Source of the DNA: Clostridia bacterium
Lineage (GTDB): Bacteria; Bacillota; Clostridia; Oscillospirales; Acutalibacteraceae
Assembly (NCBI GenBank): GCA_017549285.1
Contig: JAFYVE010000051.1
Location: forward strand, 1 to 47,906
Reading direction: 5' to 3'
DNA: 47,906 nucleotides
The translations under genes were made by a program, and so were the position numbers. Positions 1-8,906 of the stretch are shown in pieces. Within the stretch, counting starts at the first letter, position 1. The number at the start of each line of letters is the position of its first letter. The notes under the pieces were generated by a model. That model was not told the origin of the DNA. It saw only the letters and a list, made by a program, of their open reading frames with translations, and made no database searches.

Positions 1-137
1 AGCCCTTCCGAAATGTTTGCCGTAGGCAAACGCATCATTTGACCGTAGGTCATACATCATTTTGCGTAGCATAACATCATATTTTTCCGCAGGAAAAATA
101 TATCATTCAGAATTTATCGTTCAGCGATAAATTCTGA
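1..137. repeat. Tandem array of hairpins with different stems, a fixed GTA/GCA loop and a CATCAT spacer
   Basis: Short inverted repeats follow one another: 15-31 (7-bp stem, loop GTA), 40-52 (5-bp stem, loop GTA), 63-71 (3-bp stem, loop GTA, degenerate), 81-99 (8-bp stem, loop GCA) and 107-137 (13-bp perfect stem, 5-nt loop). Between them sits an almost constant heptamer ending in ATCAT (32-38, 54-60, 74-80, 100-106). The stem sequences differ while the CC-GTA-GG or CC-GCA-GG tip is kept, so the palindromic form seems to be conserved rather than the sequence. The array may continue left of the window. Function unknown. It lies directly in front of clpC and would be in its leader if transcription starts upstream. 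Confidence 0.75.
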
Positions 138-159
138 TTTATGAAAGGATTGACAGACC

Positions 160-2592
160 ATGTACAAATTCACAGGTTTCAACGAAAAAGCAAATGTGGC
201 ATTGAACAATGCTGTCAATGCTGCAGAAGACCTCGGTCACACATACATCGGCAGTGAGCATCTGCTTTTAGGTATTCTCAAAGATACTGTTTCAACTGCA
301 TCTTCCGTCCTCAACGCAAAAGGTATAACTTATCAGAAAGTTGAAGATGCCGTAAAAAGCTCTGTCGGAATAGGAATGCCCACAGAACTTTCACCCGATG
401 ACTTTACTCCGAGAAGTAAAAATATAATAGAATCATCTATAATGATTGCAAGAACATCATCCCTCCCCCTTGTAGGCACGGAGCATCTTCTTATGGCAAT
501 CATGCGTGAAACACAGAGTTTCGGTGCAAAAATAATTATTAAACTCGGCGGTTCAATTTCTGATATTTTATCAGATATCTCAAGAGCCGTTACCGGTGAA
601 GCAGGCAGACAGACCACTCATTCACGAAACACATCTTCCTCAAAAACAGATACGCTTGATAAGTTTGGCAGAGATCTCACTCTTCTTGCAAAAGAGGGTA
701 AAATCGATCCGATTATAGGCAGAATGCAAGAAATTGAAAGAGTGACGCAGATTCTTTCAAGAAGAACAAAGAACAACCCCTGCCTTATCGGTGAACCCGG
801 AGTAGGAAAAACTGCCATTGCAGAGGGTCTTGCTCTCAAAATTGCAAATAACGAAGTCCCCGAACTTCTCAAAAACAAAAGAATCATTTCACTTGACCTT
901 ACGGGTATGGTTGCAGGCACAAAATACAGAGGTGACTTTGAAGACCGTATAAAGAAATGCATTGAAGAAGTAACTGCATCGGGTGATGTTATTCTCTTCA
1001 TTGACGAAATTCACACCATAGTCGGTGCAGGCTCGGCAGAAGGTGCGACGGATGCCGCAAACATCTTAAAGCCCTCACTCGCAAGAGGTGACCTTCAGGT
1101 TATAGGTGCAACAACAATCGAAGAATACCGCAAAAACATCGAAAAAGATGCGGCTCTTGAAAGACGTTTTCAGCCCGTTACGGTAGGCGAACCCACAGAA
1201 GACGAAGCTGTTGAAATTCTCAAAGGATTGCGTGACAAATACGAAGCTCATCACAAAGTGAAAATTACAGATGAAGCCATTGTTGCCGCAGTAAAACTTT
1301 CATCAAGATATATCGGTGACAGATTTCTTCCCGACAAGGCTATTGACCTTATCGATGAAGCTTCTTCAAGAGTAAGGCTCAAAGCATTCACTCCTCCCGA
1401 AGAAATAAAACAGCTTGAGGACGAAATCAATGAGATTTCAAAAGAAAAGACATCTGCCGTGAATTCTCAGGAATTTGAACGTGCGGCTTCACTCAGGGAC
1501 AAAGAAAAGGAATTACAGAAAACATTAAGTGAACAGAAAGCCGAATGGGAAGAAAAACAGGCTCACGCAAGCGGTGAAATCGGCACAAACGAAATTGCCG
1601 AAATTGTTTCGGTATGGACGGGTATCCCCGTAAATCAGCTCACAATTGAAGAGAGCAGACGTCTTCTTAACCTCGAAAATGAACTCCACAACAGAATTAT
1701 CGGTCAGAATGAAGCTGTAACGGCGGTTGCAAAAGCAATACGACGTGCAAGAGTAGGGCTCAAAGACCCGAAAAGACCTATCGGCTCATTCATTTTCTCA
1801 GGTCCGACGGGGGTCGGCAAAACTGAACTCTGCAAAGCCCTCGCAGAAGCTATGTTCGGTGACGAAAACGCAATAATCAGGCTTGATATGTCCGAATATA
1901 TGGAGAAACACAATGTTTCACGTCTTGTAGGCTCCCCACCCGGATATGTCGGTTTTGAAGAGGGCGGTCAGCTCACAGAGAAAATCAGAAGAAAGCCTTA
2001 TTCGGTTGTTCTTTTCGATGAAATCGAGAAAGCTCACCCCGATGTTTTCAATATGATGCTCCAGATTCTTGATGACGGCATACTGACCGATTCACAGGGC
2101 AGAAAAGTAAGTTTCAAAAATGCAATAATCATCATGACTTCAAACGTGGGTGCAAAGCTTATTACCGACAAGCAGTCTTCACTCGGTTTTACATCGGGCG
2201 GCAGCTCAATGTCTTTTGAAAAAATACGTGAAGCCGTTATGGGTGAACTCAAAAAGACATTCAGACCCGAATTCATCAACCGTATTGATGATATAATTGT
2301 TTTCTCACGTCTTTCAAAGGAAAATATAAAGGAAATTGCCGTTAAGCTCCTTAATGAAGTAGGCAGACGCACAGCTGAAATGGATATAAAAATCGAATTC
2401 ACAGATGCCGTTGCCGAAAAAATTGCAGACGCAGGTTTTGATGAAATCTACGGTGCAAGACCACTGAAAAGAGCTGTGAGAACAAACATTGAAGACAGAC
2501 TTTCAGAGCTTCTTCTTGAAGAAAAAATAAAAGCAGGTGCTTCATACACCTGCGATTTCAGAAACGATGATTTTATTTTTGAAGAAACGTAA
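160..2592 (+). CDS. clpC: ClpC-type AAA+ unfoldase subunit of the Clp protease
   Basis: An 810-residue Hsp100 ATPase that unfolds substrates and feeds them to ClpP in the cytoplasm. Visible parts: two N-terminal Clp repeats (about 1-145), a flexible Ser/Thr linker (148-168), AAA module 1 with Walker A GEPGVGKT at 211-218 and Walker B LFIDEIH, a UVR-like coiled segment (EFERAASLRDKEKE), and AAA module 2 with Walker A GPTGVGKT near 548 and Walker B VLFDEIEKAHPD. The C-terminal D2-small domain is complete. The UVR-like middle and length fit ClpC rather than ClpB. The start follows AAAGGATTG. The ctsR-mcsA-mcsB genes that often precede clpC are not in the 159 bases shown, and I see no CtsR heptad repeat, so its regulation is unclear. 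The identity is firm. Confidence 0.95.
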   Translation: MYKFTGFNEKANVALNNAVNAAEDLGHTYIGSEHLLLGILKDTVSTASSVLNAKGITYQKVEDAVKSSVGIGMPTELSPDDFTPRSKNIIESSIMIARTSSLPLVGTEHLLMAIMRETQSFGAKIIIKLGGSISDILSDISRAVTGEAGRQTTHSRNTSSSKTDTLDKFGRDLTLLAKEGKIDPIIGRMQEIERVTQILSRRTKNNPCLIGEPGVGKTAIAEGLALKIANNEVPELLKNKRIISLDLTGMVAGTKYRGDFEDRIKKCIEEVTASGDVILFIDEIHTIVGAGSAEGATDAANILKPSLARGDLQVIGATTIEEYRKNIEKDAALERRFQPVTVGEPTEDEAVEILKGLRDKYEAHHKVKITDEAIVAAVKLSSRYIGDRFLPDKAIDLIDEASSRVRLKAFTPPEEIKQLEDEINEISKEKTSAVNSQEFERAASLRDKEKELQKTLSEQKAEWEEKQAHASGEIGTNEIAEIVSVWTGIPVNQLTIEESRRLLNLENELHNRIIGQNEAVTAVAKAIRRARVGLKDPKRPIGSFIFSGPTGVGKTELCKALAEAMFGDENAIIRLDMSEYMEKHNVSRLVGSPPGYVGFEEGGQLTEKIRRKPYSVVLFDEIEKAHPDVFNMMLQILDDGILTDSQGRKVSFKNAIIIMTSNVGAKLITDKQSSLGFTSGGSSMSFEKIREAVMGELKKTFRPEFINRIDDIIVFSRLSKENIKEIAVKLLNEVGRRTAEMDIKIEFTDAVAEKIADAGFDEIYGARPLKRAVRTNIEDRLSELLLEEKIKAGASYTCDFRNDDFIFEET

Positions 2593-2605
2593 ATAAAATA
2601 AATTT

Positions 2606-2629
2606 CAGCCTCCGTTTTTGCGGAGGCTG
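2606..2629. terminator. Shared hairpin terminator between convergent clpC and glnN
   Basis: Perfect 9-bp GC-rich stem (2606-2614 with 2621-2629) and 6-nt loop, placed between two convergent stop codons. The flanks are T-rich on the plus side and A/T-mixed on the minus side, so it can serve both genes, although neither U-tract is strong. Confidence 0.7.
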
Positions 2630-2635
2630 TTGTTA

Positions 2636-4732
2636 TTATACGCTGTAAAGCAAGTCACTATATGTGGGATATGGAATGAAATCTTCCGACATATCAACTT
2701 CGATTTCGTCTGCAACTGCTCTGAGCTCATTCATAGCGGTAAGAATTGAATCTCTCGTGTAGAATGCAAGCTCCTGACCTTCTGCAATATCCTTGGCACC
2801 TGCAACTGCTTTGTCAAGGTTATCAATCTTCTGATACATTTCATTTGTAAGCTTTGTGAGCTTATCAGCAAGAAGGAATGCGGCATCGTTTTCAACACTC
2901 ATACCGATTGCTTTCTTTGCGGCAAGAGTCTGAGCAAGTGAGCCTGTGAACGAAATTGCAGCGGGAAGAAGCTGTTTCTTTGCCATTTCAAGCATTGTAA
3001 GAGCTTCGATATTGATAGTCTTTGTGTAAAGCTCTGCAAGGATTTCCTGTCTTGAATGAACTTCAAGGGGAGTGAAGATATGATGCTTTTCAAAAAGGTC
3101 AATGTTCTTCTGTGCCGTGTAATGAGGAATTGCATCTGCAGTTGTTCTGAGATTAAGAAGACCTCTCTTTTCTGCCTCTTTTACCCATGCTTCGTCGTAG
3201 CCGTTGCCGTTGAATATGATTCTTGCGTGATTTCTGAATTCACGGCGGATGATGTGGCTTACAGCCTTATCGATATCCTCTGAATTTTCAAGATAATCGG
3301 CAAACTGAGAGAATGACTCTGCAACGATTGTGTTCATAACAATGTTGGGGTCTGCTATTGAATAGTTTGAACCGAGCATACGGAATTCAAACTTGTTACC
3401 TGTGAATGCGAAGGGAGATGTTCTGTTTCTGTCTGTTGTGTCCTTTGTGAAATCGGGAAGAACATCAACACCAGTCTTCATAGCAACCTTCTGAGGACCT
3501 TCAACATCGTCTTCCTTGTTGATAAGAGCCTGAATAATCTTTGTAAGGTCATCACCGAGGAATACAGACATAATTGCAGGAGGAGCTTCGTGACCGCCGA
3601 GACGGTTGTCATTACCTGCACTTGCAACTGAAATTCTCATAAGGTCCTGATAATCGTCAACAGCCTTTACGACAGCAGCAAGAATAAGAAGGAATGTCTT
3701 GTTTGACTGAGGATTCTTTCCGGGGTCAAGAAGATTCTTGCCTGAGTCTGTTGAAATTGACCAGTTGTTGTGCTTACCGCTTCCGTTGACGCCTGCAAAG
3801 GGCTTTTCGTGAAGAAGACAGACAAGATTATGTTTCTTTGCAACCTTTTTCATAATTTCCATTGTGAGCTGATTATGGTCGGTTGCGATATTTGTGGTTG
3901 AGAATACGGGAGCTAATTCGTGCTGTGCGGGAGCTGCTTCGTTATGCTCTGTCTTTGCAAGAATACCAAGCTTCCAGAGTTCTTCGTTAAGGTCTTCCAT
4001 ATATGCCATAACACGGGGCTTGATTGCACCGAAGTAATGGTCATCCATTTCCTGACCTTTGGGAGGCTTTGCACCGAAAAGAGTTCTGCCTGTTATGACA
4101 ATATCTTTTCTCTCTTCATAAACCTTTCTGTCAATGAGGAAATATTCCTGCTCTGCACCTACGGTGGAGATAACTCTCTTTGTGTCAACACCGATGAGAT
4201 TGAGCACACGCACGGCCTGTTTACTGAGTTCTTCCATTGAACGCAGAAGAGGAGTTTTCTTATCGAGAACTTCACCTGTATATGAACAGAAAGCTGTGGG
4301 AATGCAGAGTGAGTTTTCTTTTATGAATGCATAAGAAGTGGGGTCCCATGCTGTATAGCCTCTTGCCTCGAATGTGGCACGGATACCGCCTGAGGGGAAG
4401 CTTGATGCATCGGGTTCTCCCTTGATAAGCTCCTTACCTGAGAACTCCATAATGACTTTTCCGCCGGGAGCAGGGCTTATAAAACTGTCATGCTTTTCAG
4501 CTGTGATACCCGTCATAGGCTGGAACCAATGAGTATAGTGAGTTGCGCCCTTGCTGATTGCCCAGTCTTTCATAGCGTGAGCAACTGCATTTGCAAGAGT
4601 GATATCAAGTTCTTTGCCTTCTTCAACAGTCTTGTGAAGTGACTTGTAAATTTCCTTGGGAAGAGTTTCTCTCATTACTTCGTCATTGAAAACGAGAGAA
4701 CCGAACATTTCGGGTACATTTTTAACAGCCAT
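2636..4732 (-). CDS. glnN: Type III glutamine synthetase
   Basis: A 698-residue glutamine synthetase of the large GSIII class (Bacteroides, Clostridia, some cyanobacteria). It makes glutamine from glutamate, ammonia and ATP in the cytoplasm. The class is recognised from its length (type I and II enzymes are about 350-470 residues) and typical stretches such as [33 protein letters not shown] (active-site region) and [16 protein letters not shown]. The start has a strong AAAGGAGAA site 8 nt upstream. Its own promoter (4802-4831) and a leader hairpin (4754-4783) precede it. It is monocistronic, with the terminator at 2606-2629. No GlnR or PII gene is adjacent. Confidence 0.95.
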   Translation of the reverse strand: MAVKNVPEMFGSLVFNDEVMRETLPKEIYKSLHKTVEEGKELDITLANAVAHAMKDWAISKGATHYTHWFQPMTGITAEKHDSFISPAPGGKVIMEFSGKELIKGEPDASSFPSGGIRATFEARGYTAWDPTSYAFIKENSLCIPTAFCSYTGEVLDKKTPLLRSMEELSKQAVRVLNLIGVDTKRVISTVGAEQEYFLIDRKVYEERKDIVITGRTLFGAKPPKGQEMDDHYFGAIKPRVMAYMEDLNEELWKLGILAKTEHNEAAPAQHELAPVFSTTNIATDHNQLTMEIMKKVAKKHNLVCLLHEKPFAGVNGSGKHNNWSISTDSGKNLLDPGKNPQSNKTFLLILAAVVKAVDDYQDLMRISVASAGNDNRLGGHEAPPAIMSVFLGDDLTKIIQALINKEDDVEGPQKVAMKTGVDVLPDFTKDTTDRNRTSPFAFTGNKFEFRMLGSNYSIADPNIVMNTIVAESFSQFADYLENSEDIDKAVSHIIRREFRNHARIIFNGNGYDEAWVKEAEKRGLLNLRTTADAIPHYTAQKNIDLFEKHHIFTPLEVHSRQEILAELYTKTINIEALTMLEMAKKQLLPAAISFTGSLAQTLAAKKAIGMSVENDAAFLLADKLTKLTNEMYQKIDNLDKAVAGAKDIAEGQELAFYTRDSILTAMNELRAVADEIEVDMSEDFIPYPTYSDLLYSV

Positions 4733-4753
4733 ACCGGAATTCTCCTTTAAAAT

Positions 4754-4783
4754 AAAAGTGCCGATGTAATCACCAGCACTTTT
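4754..4783 (-). promoter_or_regulatory. Terminator-like hairpin in the glnN leader
   Basis: On the minus strand an 8-bp perfect stem (AAAAGTGC with GCACTTTT) and 14-nt loop lies between the predicted transcription start and the ribosome binding site. The 3' arm runs directly into a U-rich stretch and then the AAAGGAG site. This is the shape of an intrinsic attenuator, or a hairpin that limits access to the binding site. No known glutamine riboswitch or paired ANTAR hexaloop hairpins are recognisable. Confidence 0.45.
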
Positions 4784-4801
4784 GCTTATGATACGAATGC
4801 T

Positions 4802-4831
4802 ATTATAAAACTAATAAAATATATTTGTCAA
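4802..4831 (-). promoter_or_regulatory. Sigma-A promoter of glnN
   Basis: TTGACA, an 18-nt spacer, then TATAAT on the minus strand, about 70 nt upstream of the glnN start codon. Confidence 0.75.
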
Positions 4832-4912
4832 TAGCAGTCGGGTATTTTTAGAATGTAGCATAAACAACCGTTTTGTCATAATGAAAAATTGGTCAAATTA
4901 CTAATCAGCAAA

Positions 4913-6133
4913 TCAGTTAACAATCATAACAAAACTGAATTTCTCAAGCATTTCATTATTCCACGGTCTTGCGTGTTCAAAAGTTATTTTATATACACCT
5001 GTTTTTTTGGGTGTCAAAGTAAACATCTGCAATTCAGATGCTCCGTCAATAATTTCTTCGGGAGGCTTTCCCGTATTATCAACCGACGGTCTGCTGTCTT
5101 CGGTGATATCAAATGCATTTTCATCAGATACCGTACATCTCCAGAGATAACCTGCATCTGAAAGACTTACAAGAGTGCCGAATTCATAAGGTACATTTAC
5201 CGATGCTTTTACTTCAACGGGCATAAAGGAATCAAGCTTTGCCGAAATACGCAGTATTTTTCTTGCATCCGAAGCCTCGGGAATCAGATTGCCGTTAAAA
5301 TCACAACCCTCGCTGAAATGCTCGGGGAAAGACTCAAGCTTTGCAGCATATCTGAGCGTTTTTCTTGCATCTGCCGCATTGACAATGCCGTTGTAATCAG
5401 CATCACCGAGAATGCAGATTCTGACTCTCTCGCTAACTGAACCATTGAATTCAATATACAGCTCATCATTTGTCAAAGCATAACCGCATTCTTTGTTAAA
5501 AACCGTTTTATATGTCACTTTATAATCATCAACTGAACTTGAAATACGATTTATAAGGTCAGACTTTCTTATTGAAAACGGAAGATAAATCACACCGTCT
5601 TTTCTGAACAGTTCAAGGTCACCTGACAGAACAAGATGGGGGATTTCGTCTGCCTCAAACACATCATTCACAGGCAATTCAGAAACAAGAACAGCTTTTC
5701 TTTCCTTTTCGTTTTTATATTTCAGAACAGCTGATGTCGTTACTGCCGGGTCACCTTCCGAAACGCTGAAAACAAAAGATTCAAATGAAATTATCACATC
5801 GGATTTTTCAAAATCTTTGAAAACAAAAGTAATAACATAACCTGTTTCTGTTTCCGAAAGAGTAAACTCTGTTCTCAGATTATCTGAATATTCAATTTCT
5901 CTTTCAAATTTCAGGACATCCTTATTACAATCAATAAAAAGCTTTGCATAATCAAGTGTATAAACTTTGTCTGCACGGATACTCACATCAAAAGTAATTT
6001 CTTCACCTGAAGTGTAATACTGATAAGGTGCAGTAAGCACAATTTCAGGAGCTGTTGCATTTTCGGCATTCGCTGTTACATATAACCCCATAAGAATAAT
6101 AACTGACATCAAGATTGAAATAATTTTTTTCAT
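4913..6133 (-). CDS. Secreted protein: cohesin-like fold, dockerin and chagasin-like cysteine-protease inhibitor (I42)
   Basis: 406 residues with a signal peptide (1-23, cleavage near ANA). Residues about 28-148 look like a cohesin or related beta-sandwich (FDVSIRADKV, LDYAKLFIDCNKDVLKF, FVFSVSEGDPA). Residues 241-303 are a duplicated dockerin (GDADYNGIVNAADARKTLR, then a degenerate second half SDARKILRISAKLD). Residues 310-406 resemble the chagasin/I42 inhibitor fold, with three loop signatures in the right order: AGYLW (327-331), DGASELQMF (363-371) and ARPW (388-391). In the family these loops plug the active site of papain-like peptidases. A dockerin between two domains instead of at the C-terminus is unusual. 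Start supported by GGAGG upstream. The domain calls were made by eye; dockerin is secure, chagasin probable, cohesin tentative. Confidence 0.8.
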   Translation of the reverse strand: MKKIISILMSVIILMGLYVTANAENATAPEIVLTAPYQYYTSGEEITFDVSIRADKVYTLDYAKLFIDCNKDVLKFEREIEYSDNLRTEFTLSETETGYVITFVFKDFEKSDVIISFESFVFSVSEGDPAVTTSAVLKYKNEKERKAVLVSELPVNDVFEADEIPHLVLSGDLELFRKDGVIYLPFSIRKSDLINRISSSVDDYKVTYKTVFNKECGYALTNDELYIEFNGSVSERVRICILGDADYNGIVNAADARKTLRYAAKLESFPEHFSEGCDFNGNLIPEASDARKILRISAKLDSFMPVEVKASVNVPYEFGTLVSLSDAGYLWRCTVSDENAFDITEDSRPSVDNTGKPPEEIIDGASELQMFTLTPKKTGVYKITFEHARPWNNEMLEKFSFVMIVN

Positions 6134-6297
6134 ATCTCATTCCTCCTTACACCGTATATAACACACGGAAACACAAAAACGGTTACAAAAACTTATAAAA
6201 ACAAGAAAAAATATTTATTATTCTATTTCGGAATAATATAAAGATATGTTTGTTGTAAAATGACATATTGTAAATATATTGTTTAAGGAAGATAATT

Positions 6298-7482
6298 ATG
6301 GAATACATTATTTCAGACAGAATCGCATCACTCAAGCCCTCTGCAATCAGAGAAATCCTCAAAGCAACAGCAGGCGGTGATGTTGTACCTTTCTCAGCAG
6401 GCAATCCTGCTCCCGAGGCATTCCCCGTTGATGCGGTAAGAGAAATCACAGCAGATATCCTTGCAAAAGATCCCATTACAGCACTTCAGTACGGCATTTC
6501 AGAGGGTTATACTCCTCTTCGTGAAACCGTAAAGAAATATATGTCAGAAAAGCACAACGTTTTCGGTGAAGACGATGATATCATCATCACTTCAGGTGCA
6601 CAGCAGGTCATTGACCTTGCATCAAAAGTGCTTCTCAATGAAGACGATGTTGTAATCAGCGAAAGCCCCTCATTCATCGGTGCGCTCAATACATTCCGTT
6701 CATATAAGGGCAGACTTGTGGGTGTTGATGTTGAAGACGACGGTATGAATATGGAAATGCTCGAAGAAGTTCTTAAAAAAGAGAAGAGAGCAAAGTTCAT
6801 TTACACAATCCCCAACTTCCAGAATCCCTCAGGTATTACAATGTCGTGGGAAAAGAGAAAGAAACTCTATGAACTCGCAAGACAGTATAATGTTCTCATT
6901 CTTGAAGACAATCCCTACGGCGACCTGAGATACACAGGTGAAGATATCCCCTGCATCAAGACGCTTGATACAGACGGCAGAGTTATCTATTCAGGTTCAT
7001 TCTCAAAGATTCTCTCGCCCGGTATTCGTGTTGCTTTCACAATCGCAAACAAGAACCTCATTGCAAAAATGACTGTCGGCAAACAGGCAAGCGATGTACA
7101 TACCCCCGTTCTCAATCAGATGATTGTAAACGAATGGATGAATAAATATGATATGCAGGGACATATCAACAAAATCAGAGAAAACTACAAGGCAAGATGT
7201 GAGCTTATGTGTTCACTTATTGATTCTGAGCTTGGTGATTTCGTAAAATACGTTAAGCCCGAAGGCGGTCTTTTCATCTGGTGTACACTTCCCGAAAATG
7301 TTGATATGATGAAGTTCTGCTCAACTGCGGCACAGAACAAGGTTGCAGTTGTTCCCGGTACGGCATTTATGATGTACCCTGAAGACAAGACACAGTGTTT
7401 CCGTCTTAACTTCTCAACTCCCACAGACGATGCAATCGTCAAGGGTATGAAGATTCTCGGCGAAGTAAAGAAAATGTTTTAA
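6298..7482 (+). CDS. PLP-dependent class I/II aminotransferase, LysN/2-aminoadipate-transaminase type
   Basis: A 394-residue fold-type I aminotransferase. The PLP lysine is expected to be K237 in SGSFSKILSPGIRVAF. Other family motifs are TSGAQQVIDL (cofactor phosphate side), PNFQNPSG, EDNPYGDLRY (Asp/Tyr contacting the pyridine ring) and RLNFS near the C-terminus (substrate carboxylate Arg). The N-terminal SAGNPAPEAFP matches the subgroup that also supplies the C-terminal half of MocR regulators, but no DNA-binding domain is present. The substrate is not predictable beyond an amino acid/2-oxo acid pair; family members act on 2-aminoadipate, aromatic or branched-chain amino acids. Monocistronic, followed by the strong terminator 7506-7543. 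AAGGAAG precedes the ATG. Confidence 0.88.
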   Translation: MEYIISDRIASLKPSAIREILKATAGGDVVPFSAGNPAPEAFPVDAVREITADILAKDPITALQYGISEGYTPLRETVKKYMSEKHNVFGEDDDIIITSGAQQVIDLASKVLLNEDDVVISESPSFIGALNTFRSYKGRLVGVDVEDDGMNMEMLEEVLKKEKRAKFIYTIPNFQNPSGITMSWEKRKKLYELARQYNVLILEDNPYGDLRYTGEDIPCIKTLDTDGRVIYSGSFSKILSPGIRVAFTIANKNLIAKMTVGKQASDVHTPVLNQMIVNEWMNKYDMQGHINKIRENYKARCELMCSLIDSELGDFVKYVKPEGGLFIWCTLPENVDMMKFCSTAAQNKVAVVPGTAFMMYPEDKTQCFRLNFSTPTDDAIVKGMKILGEVKKMF

Positions 7483-7505
7483 TCAGTATTATATATAATT
7501 AACCG

Positions 7506-7543
7506 AAAAGATTTTTGTGGTTCTTTCACAAAAATCTTTTTTT
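7506..7543 (+). terminator. Intrinsic terminator after the aminotransferase gene
   Basis: 14-bp perfect stem (7506-7519 with 7527-7540), 7-nt loop, and a run of T from the 3' arm through 7543. Confidence 0.9.
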
Positions 7544-7555
7544 AATCTGAAATAG

Positions 7556-7584
7556 ATGACAAATTTTCTTTGCAATGCTATAAT
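7556..7584 (+). promoter_or_regulatory. Sigma-A promoter of the LRR-dockerin gene
   Basis: ATGACA, 17-nt spacer, TATAAT. The -10 box lies inside a possible upstream extension of the reading frame, which argues for the start at 7615. Confidence 0.75.
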
Positions 7585-7614
7585 CAAATTACCAATAAAA
7601 AAGGAGTGTTAAAA

Positions 7615-8733
7615 ATGAAAAAACAGACAAAAAGAATTGTTGCATCAGTTACTGCAATGCTGTTACTCTTTTCATGTTTCTGTATTGCGGTTTCTGCGGC
7701 AGAATCTGATTTTGAATGGGCCGAAAAAGACGGCAATGCTGTAATCACAAAATATGTCGGAACGAACAAAGAAGTAAATGTACCTGATACTCTCGGCGGA
7801 CTGCCTGTTACCGAAATCGGAGAAGATGCATTCGGGTATTCAGGCATTAAAAATATCGAATTACCTGATACAATTGAAAAAATTAATAATACCGCATTCC
7901 GCGGCTGTGAGTTTACATCGTTTACAATTCCGCCGAAAGTTACGGAAATAACAGAATTTACATTTAGTGGATGTCATTATCTTGAAACAATTGATATTCA
8001 TAACAATGTTACATCAATCGGCAATCAGGCTTTTCGTGACTGTATTGCATTGAAAGAAATTGTAATTCCCGATTCTGTTGAAAGTTTTGGTGTGGGCATG
8101 TTTGAATCCTGCAACAATCTTGAAACGGTAGTTTTATCAAAAAATATTGATAATATCCCGATATATACATTTTTCTATTGTACAAGTCTGAAAAACATTG
8201 AACTGCATGACAACATCACATCAATCGGTGAAACTGCATTCGGTCAATGCACATCACTCGAAGAACTTGTGCTTCCCTCACAATTAAAATCAATAGGCAA
8301 CAGAGCTTTTTTCAGCTGTAAATCACTTAAGGAAATTGAAATTCCCGAAAGTGTTGAAACCATTGAGCAAGGTGCTTTCAGTGAATGTGATGCACTTGAG
8401 AAGATTATTATCAATAATCCCAACTGTAATATTTATGATGATGTGCTTACAATACATCAATCAGCAACAATTTACGGTGCGAAGGGTTCTGAGGCAGAAA
8501 AATATGCTGATAAATATAACCGTGATTTTGCTGAACTGAAAATGCGTATTCTCGGTGATGTTGACGGCAACTTCAATATCACAGCGGCAGATGCAAGAAT
8601 TGCCTTGAGAATTTCTGCCCGTTTACACACCCCCGACGCAACACAGAAAACTTTTGCAGATATGGATAAAAACGGAAAGGTTACTGCTGCAGATGCAAGA
8701 AAAATTCTCAGAATTGCAGCAAGACTTGAATAA
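7615..8733 (+). CDS. Secreted BspA-like leucine-rich-repeat protein with C-terminal dockerin
   Basis: 372 residues from the ATG at 7615, which has AAAAAAGGAG before it; an in-frame TTG at 7570 is rejected because it would lie over the promoter. A signal peptide (about 1-28, ending SAAE) is followed by a short beta segment and roughly eight BspA-type (LRR_5) repeats of about 23 residues, e.g. VTSIGNQAFRDCIALKEIVI and LKSIGNRAFFSCKSLKEIEI. A dockerin closes the protein, with two Ca-binding loops (GDVDGNFNITAADARIALR and ADMDKNGKVTAADARKILR). BspA-type repeats generally mediate binding to host or microbial surface ligands. The dockerin implies docking to a cohesin on a partner or the cell surface. 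No catalytic domain is visible. Confidence 0.88.
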   Translation: MKKQTKRIVASVTAMLLLFSCFCIAVSAAESDFEWAEKDGNAVITKYVGTNKEVNVPDTLGGLPVTEIGEDAFGYSGIKNIELPDTIEKINNTAFRGCEFTSFTIPPKVTEITEFTFSGCHYLETIDIHNNVTSIGNQAFRDCIALKEIVIPDSVESFGVGMFESCNNLETVVLSKNIDNIPIYTFFYCTSLKNIELHDNITSIGETAFGQCTSLEELVLPSQLKSIGNRAFFSCKSLKEIEIPESVETIEQGAFSECDALEKIIINNPNCNIYDDVLTIHQSATIYGAKGSEAEKYADKYNRDFAELKMRILGDVDGNFNITAADARIALRISARLHTPDATQKTFADMDKNGKVTAADARKILRIAARLE

Positions 8734-8751
8734 AATACAACCATAAAAAAG

Positions 8752-8780
8752 AAAAAACAGGGTTTCGGCCCTGTTTTTTA
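8752..8780 (+). terminator. Intrinsic terminator after the LRR-dockerin gene
   Basis: 11-bp perfect stem (8752-8762 with 8769-8779) with GC-rich top, 6-nt loop, T-run in the 3' arm. Confidence 0.9.
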
Positions 8781-8791
8781 TCTTATTGCCG

Positions 8792-8820
8792 TTGACATTT
8801 TTTCTCTTAAGATTTATAAT
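8792..8820 (+). promoter_or_regulatory. Perfect-consensus sigma-A promoter of trpS
   Basis: TTGACA, 17-nt spacer, TATAAT. The leader to the start codon is only about 80 nt and holds a small hairpin (GTCCG/CGGAC, 8839-8855). That is too short for a T-box, and no T-box core sequence is present. Confidence 0.88.
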
Positions 8821-8906
8821 TTAAAGGATTAATTCACAGTCCGAAAAATACGGACACTTAAGAATGCTTGTTTACAAATCATTGTTTACGGAAAGGTTTG
8901 TTATAT

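Noticed and set aside
1-137. CtsR operator or CIRCE element in front of clpC
   Set aside because: The inverted repeats are local hairpins with 3-nt loops; neither the CtsR heptad direct repeat nor the CIRCE half-sites are present.
7570-7614. Longer N-terminus for the LRR-dockerin protein from a TTG codon
   Set aside because: The extension covers the -10 box and the ribosome binding site, and would put residues ahead of a clean signal peptide.
8821-8906. Possible T-box leader in front of trpS
   Set aside because: The leader is only about 80 nt, with a 5-bp hairpin, no T-box core sequence and no terminator/antiterminator pair.
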